From assembly GCA_025997155.1 (NCBI GenBank), contig BNUF01000064.1, positions 1-13,003 on the forward strand: a stretch of 13,003 bases of DNA. Reading direction: 5' to 3'. Source of the stretch: Clostridia bacterium (lineage in GTDB: Bacteria > Bacillota > Clostridia > Lachnospirales > WQUN01). This document shows positions 7,006 through 11,626 of the stretch, piece after piece. Under the pieces are notes generated by a model, which saw only the letters and a list, made by a program, of their open reading frames with translations, was not told the origin of the DNA and ran no database searches. Position 1 is the first letter of the stretch; each line of letters opens with the position of its first letter. The position numbers and the translations under genes were made by a program.

Positions 7006-7067
7006 TTTTGAGTCTTTGCCGCACGAAGTCGCGCCTTGGTTATGCGAGTATTTCTTGTTTCTAAGAC

Positions 7068-7096
7068 ATTGTATATTAAATGGTTTAATATGTCAA
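7068..7096 (-). promoter_or_regulatory. Integrase-operon promoter with palindromic operator
   Basis: On the minus strand TTGACA, a 17-base spacer and TACAAT. The spacer is filled by the palindrome ATATTAAA-TGG-TTTAATAT (7073-7091 on the plus strand), so a bound repressor would block RNA polymerase directly. The same palindrome occupies the same place in the promoter at 7660-7688. Confidence 0.85.
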
Positions 7097-7103
7097 GTGT
7101 TTT

Positions 7104-7121
7104 TTATTAAATTATTTAAGT
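7104..7121. promoter_or_regulatory. Degenerate second operator near the integrase promoter
   Basis: TTATTAAA-TTA-TTTAAG is a weaker version of the operator. Its centre is about 31 bases (three helical turns) from the main operator, on the -35 side. Confidence 0.5.
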
Positions 7122-7136
7122 TTTTTGATAAAAAGT

Positions 7137-7176
7137 TAATAAAAAAATAAGCCCATTAGACTTAAAAAGGCTTATT
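7137..7176 (-). terminator. Terminator of the CI-like repressor gene
   Basis: AATAAGCC (7146-7153) pairs with GGCTTATT (7169-7176); on the minus strand it is followed by a run of T. It lies just past the repressor stop codon at 7198. Confidence 0.75.
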
Positions 7177-7197
7177 CAATGGCTAAAAGCACATATT

Positions 7198-7572
7198 TTA
7201 ATATCTTTTATCATTTACTGCACCTGTAAGAATTGAATTTACCGTCTCTAAAGAATCAAGGAAAGCCACTACAGCCTGTATATGTTCAATAGGCATATAT
7301 TCTAAACGCTTAAGTATCCTCTGCTGTATGTCCATTTTATCATACTCGTTATATGTTTTACTCATTTTAGGTTCTGTTCCATTAACTATCCAATCGGGAT
7401 TATATCCTAATTTTTCCTCTAGCAAACTCAAGAACATTTTAGATGGTTTAGAGTTTTCTCGTTTGAGTAAAAAAGAGATATAGCTGTCAGTTACTCCTAA
7501 AATATCAGCTAATTCTTTTTGTTTCAATAAATTTTCTGATATTACCACCCTAAGTCTATCGTTTATTCCCAT
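7198..7572 (-). CDS. CI-like HTH repressor
   Basis: 124 residues. The N-terminal HTH reads LKQKELADILGVTDSYISFL then LKRENSKPSKMF, followed by LEEKLGYNPDWIVNGTEP, the usual end of an Xre domain. A helical C-terminal part (YMPIEHIQAVVAFLDSLETV) probably dimerises; no S24 peptidase Ser/Lys pair is present, so LexA-type self-cleavage is not expected. GAGGTG precedes the ATG. It stands between two outward promoters with identical operator arms, the classical position of a lysogeny-type repressor. I infer it binds the ATATTAAA-N3-TTTAATAT sites and shuts off both the integrase operon and the replication operon. Relief could come from the antirepressor at 4816. Confidence 0.85.
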   Translation of the reverse strand: MGINDRLRVVISENLLKQKELADILGVTDSYISFLLKRENSKPSKMFLSLLEEKLGYNPDWIVNGTEPKMSKTYNEYDKMDIQQRILKRLEYMPIEHIQAVVAFLDSLETVNSILTGAVNDKRY

Positions 7573-7592
7573 AATAACACCTCTTTAATAAC

Positions 7593-7622
7593 AGTATATC
7601 ACGATAAAATTAAATAAGTCAA
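7593..7622 (-). promoter_or_regulatory. Repressor promoter
   Basis: TTGACT, an 18-base spacer and TATACT on the minus strand, giving a short leader before GAGGTG and the ATG at 7572. The spacer contains ATTAAAT-like half sites, so weak autoregulation is possible. Confidence 0.7.
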
Positions 7623-7633
7623 GAAAATTATTG

Positions 7634-7688
7634 ATAATTAAACAGTTCAACAAAAAACCTTGACATATTAAATCATTTAATATATAAT
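7634..7688 (+). promoter_or_regulatory. Replication-operon promoter with main and secondary operators
   Basis: TTGACA (7660-7665), 17 bases, TATAAT (7683-7688). The spacer holds ATATTAAA-TCA-TTTAATAT (7665-7683), the same arms as at 7073-7091. A degenerate site, AATTAAA-CAG-TTCAA (7636-7650), lies about 30 bases upstream, mirroring the arrangement at the integrase promoter. Confidence 0.85.
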
Positions 7689-7725
7689 TCAAATCATATA
7701 ATATGAAATTTAGTGAGGTGATTTT

Positions 7726-7866
7726 ATGGATACTCTTAGAGAAATGACAAAAAACAGAATAGTAAATTTGAGTAACGAAGATTTAGCGAAATTATACATT
7801 TTTATGTTAGGCTTAGAAGCAAATACAGAAATATCAGATACTAAAATAACGACGAAACCCGCGTGA
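7726..7866 (+). CDS. 46-residue first gene of the replication operon, unknown function
   Basis: The ATG is preceded by GAGGTG with a five-base gap. The peptide is MDTLREMTKNRIVNLSNEDL, AKLYIFMLGLEANTEISDTK, ITTKPA. It is small, mostly helical in composition and occupies the place where a Cro-like regulator stands in phages, but it has no recognisable helix-turn-helix. It is controlled by the operator-bearing promoter at 7660. I do not recognise the family. Confidence 0.6.
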   Translation: MDTLREMTKNRIVNLSNEDLAKLYIFMLGLEANTEISDTKITTKPA

Positions 7867-7930
7867 CGGTGTAATGGACAAAAACCACAAAAACTCCCCC
7901 CGATTCGGGGGCGATAAGGAGCTGATTTGT

Positions 7931-8260
7931 ATGCCCGAAAAAGTTCAGTGCGAGTTTCCCGAATTTGTCAGCAAGCCTTTGGTCAAATGCGGACGGTGCG
8001 GCAATGACGTAATGCTTGTACGCGGCAAAGACGGGGATATTACGAAATGCCAAGTCGGCGTTTTCTATGCCGTTCCGATTCAGTACAGTCAGGACGGCGG
8101 CGAAACTTTTATTAACGCCGTCGGGGAAGGTTTTAGGGGCGTTCGTTCGCCTGTTCCGAGTTTTCGGACGGTTATTTGTTTCAAACCTCATCGTATTTAT
8201 TGCGAAAAAAAGAAAAAAGCGAAAGAAAACAAAAATTTTGAACAGATTAGATTTTTTTGA
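7931..8260 (+). CDS. Small protein with a possible zinc-binding CxxC knuckle, unknown function
   Basis: 109 residues from an ATG behind AAGGAG; an in-frame ATG at 7874 has no good ribosome binding site. It starts MPEKVQCEFPEFVSKPLVKC and contains KCGRCGNDVMLV followed by TKC, which could bind zinc with the CxxC pair, but a clear fourth ligand is lacking. The tail is strongly basic (CEKKKKAKENKN), compatible with nucleic-acid binding. It is the second gene of the operator-controlled operon and precedes the replication gene by 46 bases. No family is recognised. Confidence 0.55.
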   Translation: MPEKVQCEFPEFVSKPLVKCGRCGNDVMLVRGKDGDITKCQVGVFYAVPIQYSQDGGETFINAVGEGFRGVRSPVPSFRTVICFKPHRIYCEKKKKAKENKNFEQIRFF

Positions 8261-8306
8261 GCGTACAAATTACATAAAAAATATGAATTTTTTGGAGGAA
8301 TCGCGT

Positions 8307-9133
8307 ATGAAATGGGTAAAAGCGTCAACTTTTGCAATGGGACCTTATGCAATGGGGCAATACGGAATCTTTGCAAAAACATACGCGCAGGTGTTGCGGG
8401 CTAAAAAAACAGCGCAAAATTTTTCCGAATTAGGCAAAAAAGGAGCGGACGCTCGCCGCGTAAAAAATAGCGACGGTAATAGCACAATAACAATAACACC
8501 TACAATAACAAATACAATAACAGAAACACCACAACCACTACCACCACAAAAAAACGAAAACGAAAAAATTCCGAAACAGGCGATGGTGGTGAACCTATAT
8601 CTAAAATTTTTGGAAAATTCAAAAACATAATAAAAAGTGACTCTGCGCACAAGAGTGTTTTGGAATTTCACGAGAACGGAATAGAACCCGCCGTCATAAG
8701 TCTCGCAATCGATGAAACGATTGACCGAAACAAAACGTGGTTATACGCGAAGAAAATACTGGACCGTTGCCTCGAACAAAAAATCTTCACCGTTGCCGAA
8801 TACGAAAAATCCAACGAAGAATACTCGAAACAAAGGGGTGAGTCCGCCCAAAATCAGGGAGATAAAAGGCGGAGCAAAAACAAGTTTATAAATTTTGACG
8901 GCGGCAAGGCTGATTACAACGAGATTCGGCGGCAGGAAAAAGTATATATAAAGGGGATTGTTGCCGATGAGGACGAAGATAAGCCCAAACGAACTCCGAG
9001 AAAGAGAAGCCGATTTGCTAATTTTGAGGGGCGAAAAATTGATTATGACTTGCTCGACAGACTAGAAGAGGAATATATAAAAGGCATTGTAGGGGAAATT
9101 GACGAAAAAGAATCCGCAGAGGTCGATTCGTGA
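8307..9133 (+). pseudogene. DnaD-domain replication protein, needs a -1 frameshift
   Basis: The start is an ATG behind GGAGG. The first frame gives MKWVKASTFAMGPYAMGQYG and later KTAQNFSELGKKGADARRVK, then a low-complexity Thr/Ile stretch, and stops at 8628-8630. The -1 frame, open from about 8480, gives an Asn/Thr linker, then GDGGEPISKIFGKFKNIIKS and VLEFHENGIEPAVISLAIDE with WLYAKKILDRCLEQKIFTVA, a DnaD/DnaB_2 C-terminal domain. Such proteins load the replicative helicase in Bacillota phages and plasmids. The tail holds two copies of a motif, RFxNFxGxKxDY...EYIKGIV. Compared with the related protein at 11627, the roughly 85-residue winged-helix part after MKW is missing. A phased A AAA AAC heptamer (8549-8555) would join both frames; a lost base is the simpler alternative. 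With the shift it is about 275 residues. Confidence 0.75.
8549..8555 (+). promoter_or_regulatory. Candidate -1 slippery heptamer
   Basis: A AAA AAC in the correct zero-frame phase (CAA AAA AAC). A -1 slip here continues as CGA AAA CGA, which is exactly the frame of the DnaD domain. No obvious downstream stem or pseudoknot is visible, so function is uncertain. Confidence 0.35.
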
Positions 9134-9351
9134 CGCGTGATGACTTCAATCGGCGCAACAGAGAGACGCAAGAAAAGCTTATGTACGAACGTATAGACCT
9201 AGAACGCGAAAGAACGCTAACGGAGCGGGAGTGGGACATATACAAACTCAAAGATATGCGGTACAGCATTGGTTACGGCAGTCGTTGGTTTCGATATGGG
9301 TACATTGCCGCACTCGACCGAGCAATTAAAATTCTTGAAAAAATGGAATGA
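9130..9351 (+). CDS. 73-residue protein translationally coupled to the replication gene
   Basis: The GTG start overlaps the stop of the preceding gene (GTGA), which implies translational coupling. It reads MTRDDFNRRNRETQEKLMYE, then a charged helical middle, and ends with YKLKDMRYSIGYGSRWFRYG, YIAALDRAIKILEKME. The C-terminal block RYSIGYGSRxFRxGYIAxLDRAI is conserved in the paralogue at 12567-12780, which has the same overlap with the end of a replication gene. The conserved pairing suggests a partner of the replication protein, but the family is not one I recognise. Confidence 0.75.
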   Translation: MTRDDFNRRNRETQEKLMYERIDLERERTLTEREWDIYKLKDMRYSIGYGSRWFRYGYIAALDRAIKILEKME

Positions 9352-9371
9352 TAGGCTATTTTTTCCAAAAA

Positions 9372-9409
9372 AATAACCGCTTGATTTTTTGCGCCAAAGC
9401 GGTTATAAT
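9372..9409 (+). promoter_or_regulatory. Antitoxin RNA promoter A, also a minus-strand terminator
   Basis: On the plus strand TTGATT (9381-9386), 17 bases, TATAAT (9404-9409). The arms AACCGCTT and AAGCGGTT enclose the -35 and spacer. Read on the minus strand the same arms form a hairpin followed by ATTTTTTTGG, an intrinsic terminator for toxin-direction transcription. Confidence 0.8.
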
Positions 9410-9415
9410 AATTAT

Positions 9416-9510
9416 GTAGACACGACTAGTGTCCGCGAGTTAGAAGCGACCTTTAAGTTATAAAACTATAAAATAGCCGCATACTTTCGACGGTGAGGCG
9501 GCTATTTTGC
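9416..9510 (+). ncRNA. Candidate antisense antitoxin RNA A
   Basis: From about seven bases after TATAAT, the transcript runs about 95 bases to the stem AAAATAGCCGC (9470-9480) with GCGGCTATTTT (9498-9508). A 5' hairpin GACAC-GACTA-GTGTC lies at 9419-9433. It has no ribosome binding site or open frame. It converges on the small hydrophobic gene at 9502-9621, overlaps its stop codon, and would be complementary to the toxin mRNA 3' region. This is the arrangement of type I antitoxins such as RatA and SR4. Confidence 0.7.
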
Positions 9511-9621
9511 TGTAAGCTGCAAGAGTGCAGTCACCAAGGGCAGATTCAGTTGCACCCAAGGGAGTATATAAACGGTAACCAACCAGAGAGCGTTGTTGAA
9601 GTTGTTTATTATTTTCGTCAC
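9502..9621 (-). CDS. Candidate type I toxin peptide A
   Basis: 39 residues from a GTG eight bases behind AGGAGG (the ATG at 9627 is only two bases from it): MTKIINNFNNALWLVTVYIL, then PWVQLNLPLVTALLQLTAK. One hydrophobic segment, a short polar N-terminus and a final lysine are typical of membrane-acting type I toxins (TxpA, BsrG, Fst classes), though the sequence is not one of those I recognise. The Shine-Dalgarno lies in the right arm of a perfect stem, CCTCCTTT/AAAGGAGG (9630-9649), so translation should be blocked in the full-length mRNA. The stop codon is inside the terminator stem. The peptide at 10959 is a clear homologue. Toxicity is inference. Confidence 0.72.
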   Translation of the reverse strand: MTKIINNFNNALWLVTVYILPWVQLNLPLVTALLQLTAK

Positions 9622-9685
9622 AGACATCACCTCCTTTGCGAAAAAGGAGGCTTCAAATATTCGCGCCACTAATCGTGTTAGATAC

Positions 9686-9714
9686 ATATTACCACAATCC
9701 GACAAAGGACGCAA
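9686..9714 (-). promoter_or_regulatory. Toxin A promoter
   Basis: TTGCGT, 17 bases, TAATAT on the minus strand. The promoter at 10873-10901 has the same elements and almost the same spacer. It lies in the outer edge of the 144-base inverted repeat. Confidence 0.75.
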
Positions 9715-9816
9715 CAGGGTATTGGGGGATACAGAGGGGAGTCTCGCGGGAGCGGGGCTTTTTTGTTGTTTTTTGTTGCGGGAGCGGGAAATGTGCCGAA
9801 ATAATTCATGTATATA

Positions 9817-9825
9817 TGTTATAAT
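9817..9825 (+). promoter_or_regulatory. Extended -10 promoter of the sigma-region-4-like gene
   Basis: TGTTATAAT matches the extended -10 pattern TGnTATAAT; no good -35 is seen. Two inverted copies (near 10315 and 10762) point back towards the 3' end of the gene and its duplicate. Confidence 0.55.
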
Positions 9826-9882
9826 AATTGTTATAGTGCAATTGTTGAACGAAAGACGGGGAGATATGCGCGGGGGGATTTT

Positions 9883-10236
9883 GTGAAAAGTTTATATAAC
9901 CTCAAACAGGAAATCGAATTTTTAGGGAACAGGATAAGCAAGTTGAGAGCGGAGCAAACGGACGACGCGGACGCGGAGCTAGCGCAGCTTCGGAGGCACA
10001 AGAACGAAAACGCGGCGCGGTATGACGGCGAACTCGAACGCCGCAACGCCGCGACGAGAGCGTTTGGGGACAGTCAGCTGTATATCATTTTTTATAACCG
10101 CCTGATAGATTTTAAGTCATGGGAGGAAATCGCGGGGCTTTTGGGCGGGAGAAACACGGGCAACGGCGTGAAACACAGGTATTATGACAATATCAGGAAA
10201 TTGGAGGAGATGCTTGCCAAAACGCGGAGAATTTGA
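9883..10236 (+). CDS. Phage-type HTH protein, sigma-70 region 4-like
   Basis: About 117 residues from a GTG behind GGGGGGAT; the frame is open further upstream but has no better start. The N-terminal half is a charged coiled-coil-like helix (LYNLKQEIEFLGNRISKLRA). The C-terminal part, LYIIFYNRLIDFKSWEEIAG then KHRYYDNIRKLEEMLAK, has the shape of a sigma-region-4/ArpU/DUF1492-like helix-turn-helix (xxRYxxxxSWEEIAxxL). Such proteins act as late-gene or packaging-region regulators in Bacillota phages; here the role is inferred. Its 3' two-thirds are duplicated downstream. It lies in the loop between two inverted arms and two toxin-antitoxin copies. Confidence 0.7.
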   Translation: MKSLYNLKQEIEFLGNRISKLRAEQTDDADAELAQLRRHKNENAARYDGELERRNAATRAFGDSQLYIIFYNRLIDFKSWEEIAGLLGGRNTGNGVKHRYYDNIRKLEEMLAKTRRI

Positions 10237-10388
10237 GAACTGATAACCAAACCGCACAAAACCGCACGAAAAGGCACGAAATCGTACAGAACAGCAATTT
10301 TGAAACGCGCTATAATTATAACATATATACATGAATTATTTCGGCACATTTCCCGCTCCCGCAACAAAAAACAACAAAAAAGCCCCGC
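10008..10388. repeat. 381-base direct repeat, copy 1
   Basis: Recurs at 10455-10835, 447 bases away, with no difference seen by eye. It covers the 3' part of the HTH gene, its trailer and part of the inverted arm. Confidence 0.92.
10315..10388. repeat. Partial inverted-repeat arm
   Basis: A truncated copy of the arm at 10762-10905. It breaks off at GCCCCGC and changes directly into the reverse complement of the HTH gene interior. Confidence 0.85.
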
Positions 10389-10460
10389 GATTTCCTCCCA
10401 TGACTTAAAATCTATCAGGCGGTTATAAAAAATGATATACAGCTGACTGTCCCCAAACGC
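10378..10460. repeat. 83-base inverted piece of the HTH gene
   Basis: Exact reverse complement of 10060-10142. It shares AAAAGCCCCGC (11 bases) with the preceding block and AAACGC (6 bases) with the following block, so both joints show microhomology. Confidence 0.92.
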
Positions 10461-10683
10461 GGCGCGGTATGACGGCGAACTCGAACGCCGCAACGCCGCG
10501 ACGAGAGCGTTTGGGGACAGTCAGCTGTATATCATTTTTTATAACCGCCTGATAGATTTTAAGTCATGGGAGGAAATCGCGGGGCTTTTGGGCGGGAGAA
10601 ACACGGGCAACGGCGTGAAACACAGGTATTATGACAATATCAGGAAATTGGAGGAGATGCTTGCCAAAACGCGGAGAATTTGA
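10455..10683 (+). pseudogene. Duplicated 3' part of the HTH gene
   Basis: The same reading frame as 10008-10236 (NAARYDGELERRNAATRAFG to KLEEMLAKTRRI). No start codon is in place: a TGA lies upstream, inside the inverted piece. It lacks the N-terminal coiled coil and is probably not translated. The apparent identity to the first copy shows that the duplication is very recent or an assembly product. Confidence 0.85.
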
Positions 10684-10835
10684 GAACTGATAACCAAACC
10701 GCACAAAACCGCACGAAAAGGCACGAAATCGTACAGAACAGCAATTTTGAAACGCGCTATAATTATAACATATATACATGAATTATTTCGGCACATTTCC
10801 CGCTCCCGCAACAAAAAACAACAAAAAAGCCCCGC
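10455..10835. repeat. 381-base direct repeat, copy 2
   Basis: Second copy of 10008-10388; here the inverted arm continues intact to 10905. Confidence 0.92.
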
Positions 10836-10905
10836 TCCCGCGAGACTCCCACCTGTATCCCCCAATACCCTGTTGCGTCCTTTGTCGGATTGTGCTAATA
10901 TGTAT
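10762..10905. repeat. Inverted repeat arm, right
   Basis: Inverted partner of 9682-9825. Its outer edge carries the toxin B promoter; its inner edge has a TGTTATAAT promoter element on the minus strand. Confidence 0.9.
10873..10901 (+). promoter_or_regulatory. Toxin B promoter
   Basis: TTGCGT (10873-10878), 17 bases, TAATAT (10896-10901). Nearly the same sequence as the toxin A promoter in inverted orientation. Confidence 0.75.
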
Positions 10906-10958
10906 ATGCGCGGCTAGCGGCGCGGTTTTACATACCTCCTGAACAAGGAGGTGATGTT

Positions 10959-11087
10959 ATGAGTGACGTAAAAAATATCATACGCGACTGGCAGTTTCTT
11001 CTTTTGTCGGCTAACGTTTATATGCTCCCGTGGGTGCAGAGCAATCTGCCCTTGGTGGTTGCCGTTTTCGATTTCATAACAAAATAA
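10959..11087 (+). CDS. Candidate type I toxin peptide B
   Basis: 42 residues: MSDVKNIIRDWQFLLLSANV, YMLPWVQSNLPLVVAVFDFI, TK. It shares VYxLPWVQxNLPLVxA and a lysine end with the peptide at 9502, while the N-terminal halves have diverged, so selection appears to hold the hydrophobic core. AGGAGG lies seven bases before the ATG and pairs with an upstream ACCTCCT in a tight hairpin (10934-10952), which should hide the ribosome binding site. The TAA is within the terminator stem AATAACCGC/GCGGTTATT, as in copy A. A convergent RNA is encoded from 11187. One membrane segment is expected. Function as a toxin is inference from architecture. Confidence 0.74.
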   Translation: MSDVKNIIRDWQFLLLSANVYMLPWVQSNLPLVVAVFDFITK

Positions 11088-11187
11088 CCGCCTCTCCGTC
11101 AAAAGTAGCGGTTATTCCCGTAGTTAAAGCTATATAAGGAGTGCTGTGAAACTGCGAGCCTAGCCTGCGCGTACATATTTACCGCAC
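11080..11187 (-). ncRNA. Candidate antisense antitoxin RNA B
   Basis: Starts about seven bases after the minus-strand TATAAT and runs about 108 bases to the stem formed by 11083-11091 and 11108-11116, followed by TTTTGTTAT. It converges on toxin gene B and overlaps its stop codon. Toxin transcripts reaching the terminator at 11199-11237 would be complementary along its whole length. Confidence 0.7.
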
Positions 11188-11193
11188 AAGAAC

Positions 11194-11237
11194 ATTATAA
11201 CCGCTTTGATTCAAAAAATCAAGCGGTTATTTTTTTT
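11194..11237 (-). promoter_or_regulatory. Antitoxin RNA promoter B, also a plus-strand terminator
   Basis: On the minus strand TTGATT (11222-11217), 17 bases, TATAAT (11199-11194). On the plus strand AACCGCTTTGATT pairs with AATCAAGCGGTT and is followed by a T-tract of eight, a strong intrinsic terminator. It has the same double use as the element at 9372-9409. Confidence 0.82.
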
Positions 11238-11257
11238 AAAAAATATTGACCATACTT

Positions 11258-11263
11258 TATAAT
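11258..11263 (+). promoter_or_regulatory. -10 box upstream of the QLDLF gene
   Basis: TATAAT lies 23 bases ahead of the start at 11286; the -35 region (TTTAAA) is poor. The upstream terminator would insulate this unit from toxin B transcription. Confidence 0.5.
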
Positions 11264-11285
11264 TAAGAAAAAAGGAGTGATTCGT

Positions 11286-11579
11286 ATGCCCCGCCGAACC
11301 AAAGCAAGAAAACACAAAGAAGACTGGTTTTTTGTTCGCGCCCGAAACGGCGGAGAATGGGCTTGCCACCCCGAAATGGTTTTTGTTTATCCGTTCATCA
11401 TAGGAGAAGAGGACGAATTATTTATCTCCGTAATCGAGCGTGAATTTTTTATCGGCAGCCGCACCCCAAACGGAAACGCCCGCGCCATATTAGGTTACAG
11501 CGTTGATAAATCTTACTATTCCTTGAGAAAACAAGAATCCGACCCCGACAGCCCTTATGAACAGTTGGATTTATTTTGA
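11286..11579 (+). CDS. 97-residue protein ending in a sliding-clamp-binding motif
   Basis: The ATG is behind AAGGAG with an eight-base gap. It starts MPRRTKARKHKEDWFFVRAR, strongly basic, then NGGEWACHPEMVFVYPFIIG, an acidic and beta-like middle (EEDELFISVIEREFFIGSR), and ends SPYEQLDLF. The last five residues, QLDLF, match the consensus beta-clamp-binding pentapeptide QL[SD]LF of bacterial replication and repair proteins. It opens the second replication unit, 47 bases ahead of the DUF6017-like gene. A role in recruiting or blocking the host DNA polymerase clamp is inference. The rest of the protein I do not recognise. Confidence 0.7.
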   Translation: MPRRTKARKHKEDWFFVRARNGGEWACHPEMVFVYPFIIGEEDELFISVIEREFFIGSRTPNGNARAILGYSVDKSYYSLRKQESDPDSPYEQLDLF

Positions 11580-11626
11580 ATCTTATACATATTGTTTTAA
11601 TTTATTGAAGATACGGAGGAATTTTT

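Larger units (their letters stand above)
9682..9825. repeat. Inverted repeat arm, left
   Basis: 144 bases that recur inverted at 10762-10905 with about three mismatches. The arm carries the toxin A promoter at its outer edge and the TATAAT of the inner gene's promoter at its inner edge. Part of it recurs again inverted at 10315-10388. Confidence 0.9.

Noticed and set aside
9611..9714. The longer toxin A frame starting at 9714
   Set aside because: It would begin inside the promoter, before the likely transcription start; the Shine-Dalgarno supports the GTG at 9621.
9748..9777. CGGGAGCGGGGCTTTTTT as an intrinsic terminator
   Set aside because: The G-rich segment has no matching C-rich arm, so no adequate stem forms.
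10117..10493. Minus-strand frames beginning MYICYNYSAFQN and similar across the repeats
   Set aside because: They read promoter DNA and the antisense of the HTH gene, have no ribosome binding site, and repeat only because the DNA is duplicated.
11249..11260. GACCATACTTTA, also at 1769-1780 at the SDR/recombinase joint, as a possible second attachment core
   Set aside because: The 11.2-kb copy lies in an intergenic promoter region with no SDR sequence next to it. Twelve shared bases are suggestive but there is no junction evidence, so it may be coincidence.
11246..11263. TTGACC with TATAAT as a consensus promoter
   Set aside because: Only six bases separate the two elements, far from the 16-18 required; only the -10 box is kept as a candidate.
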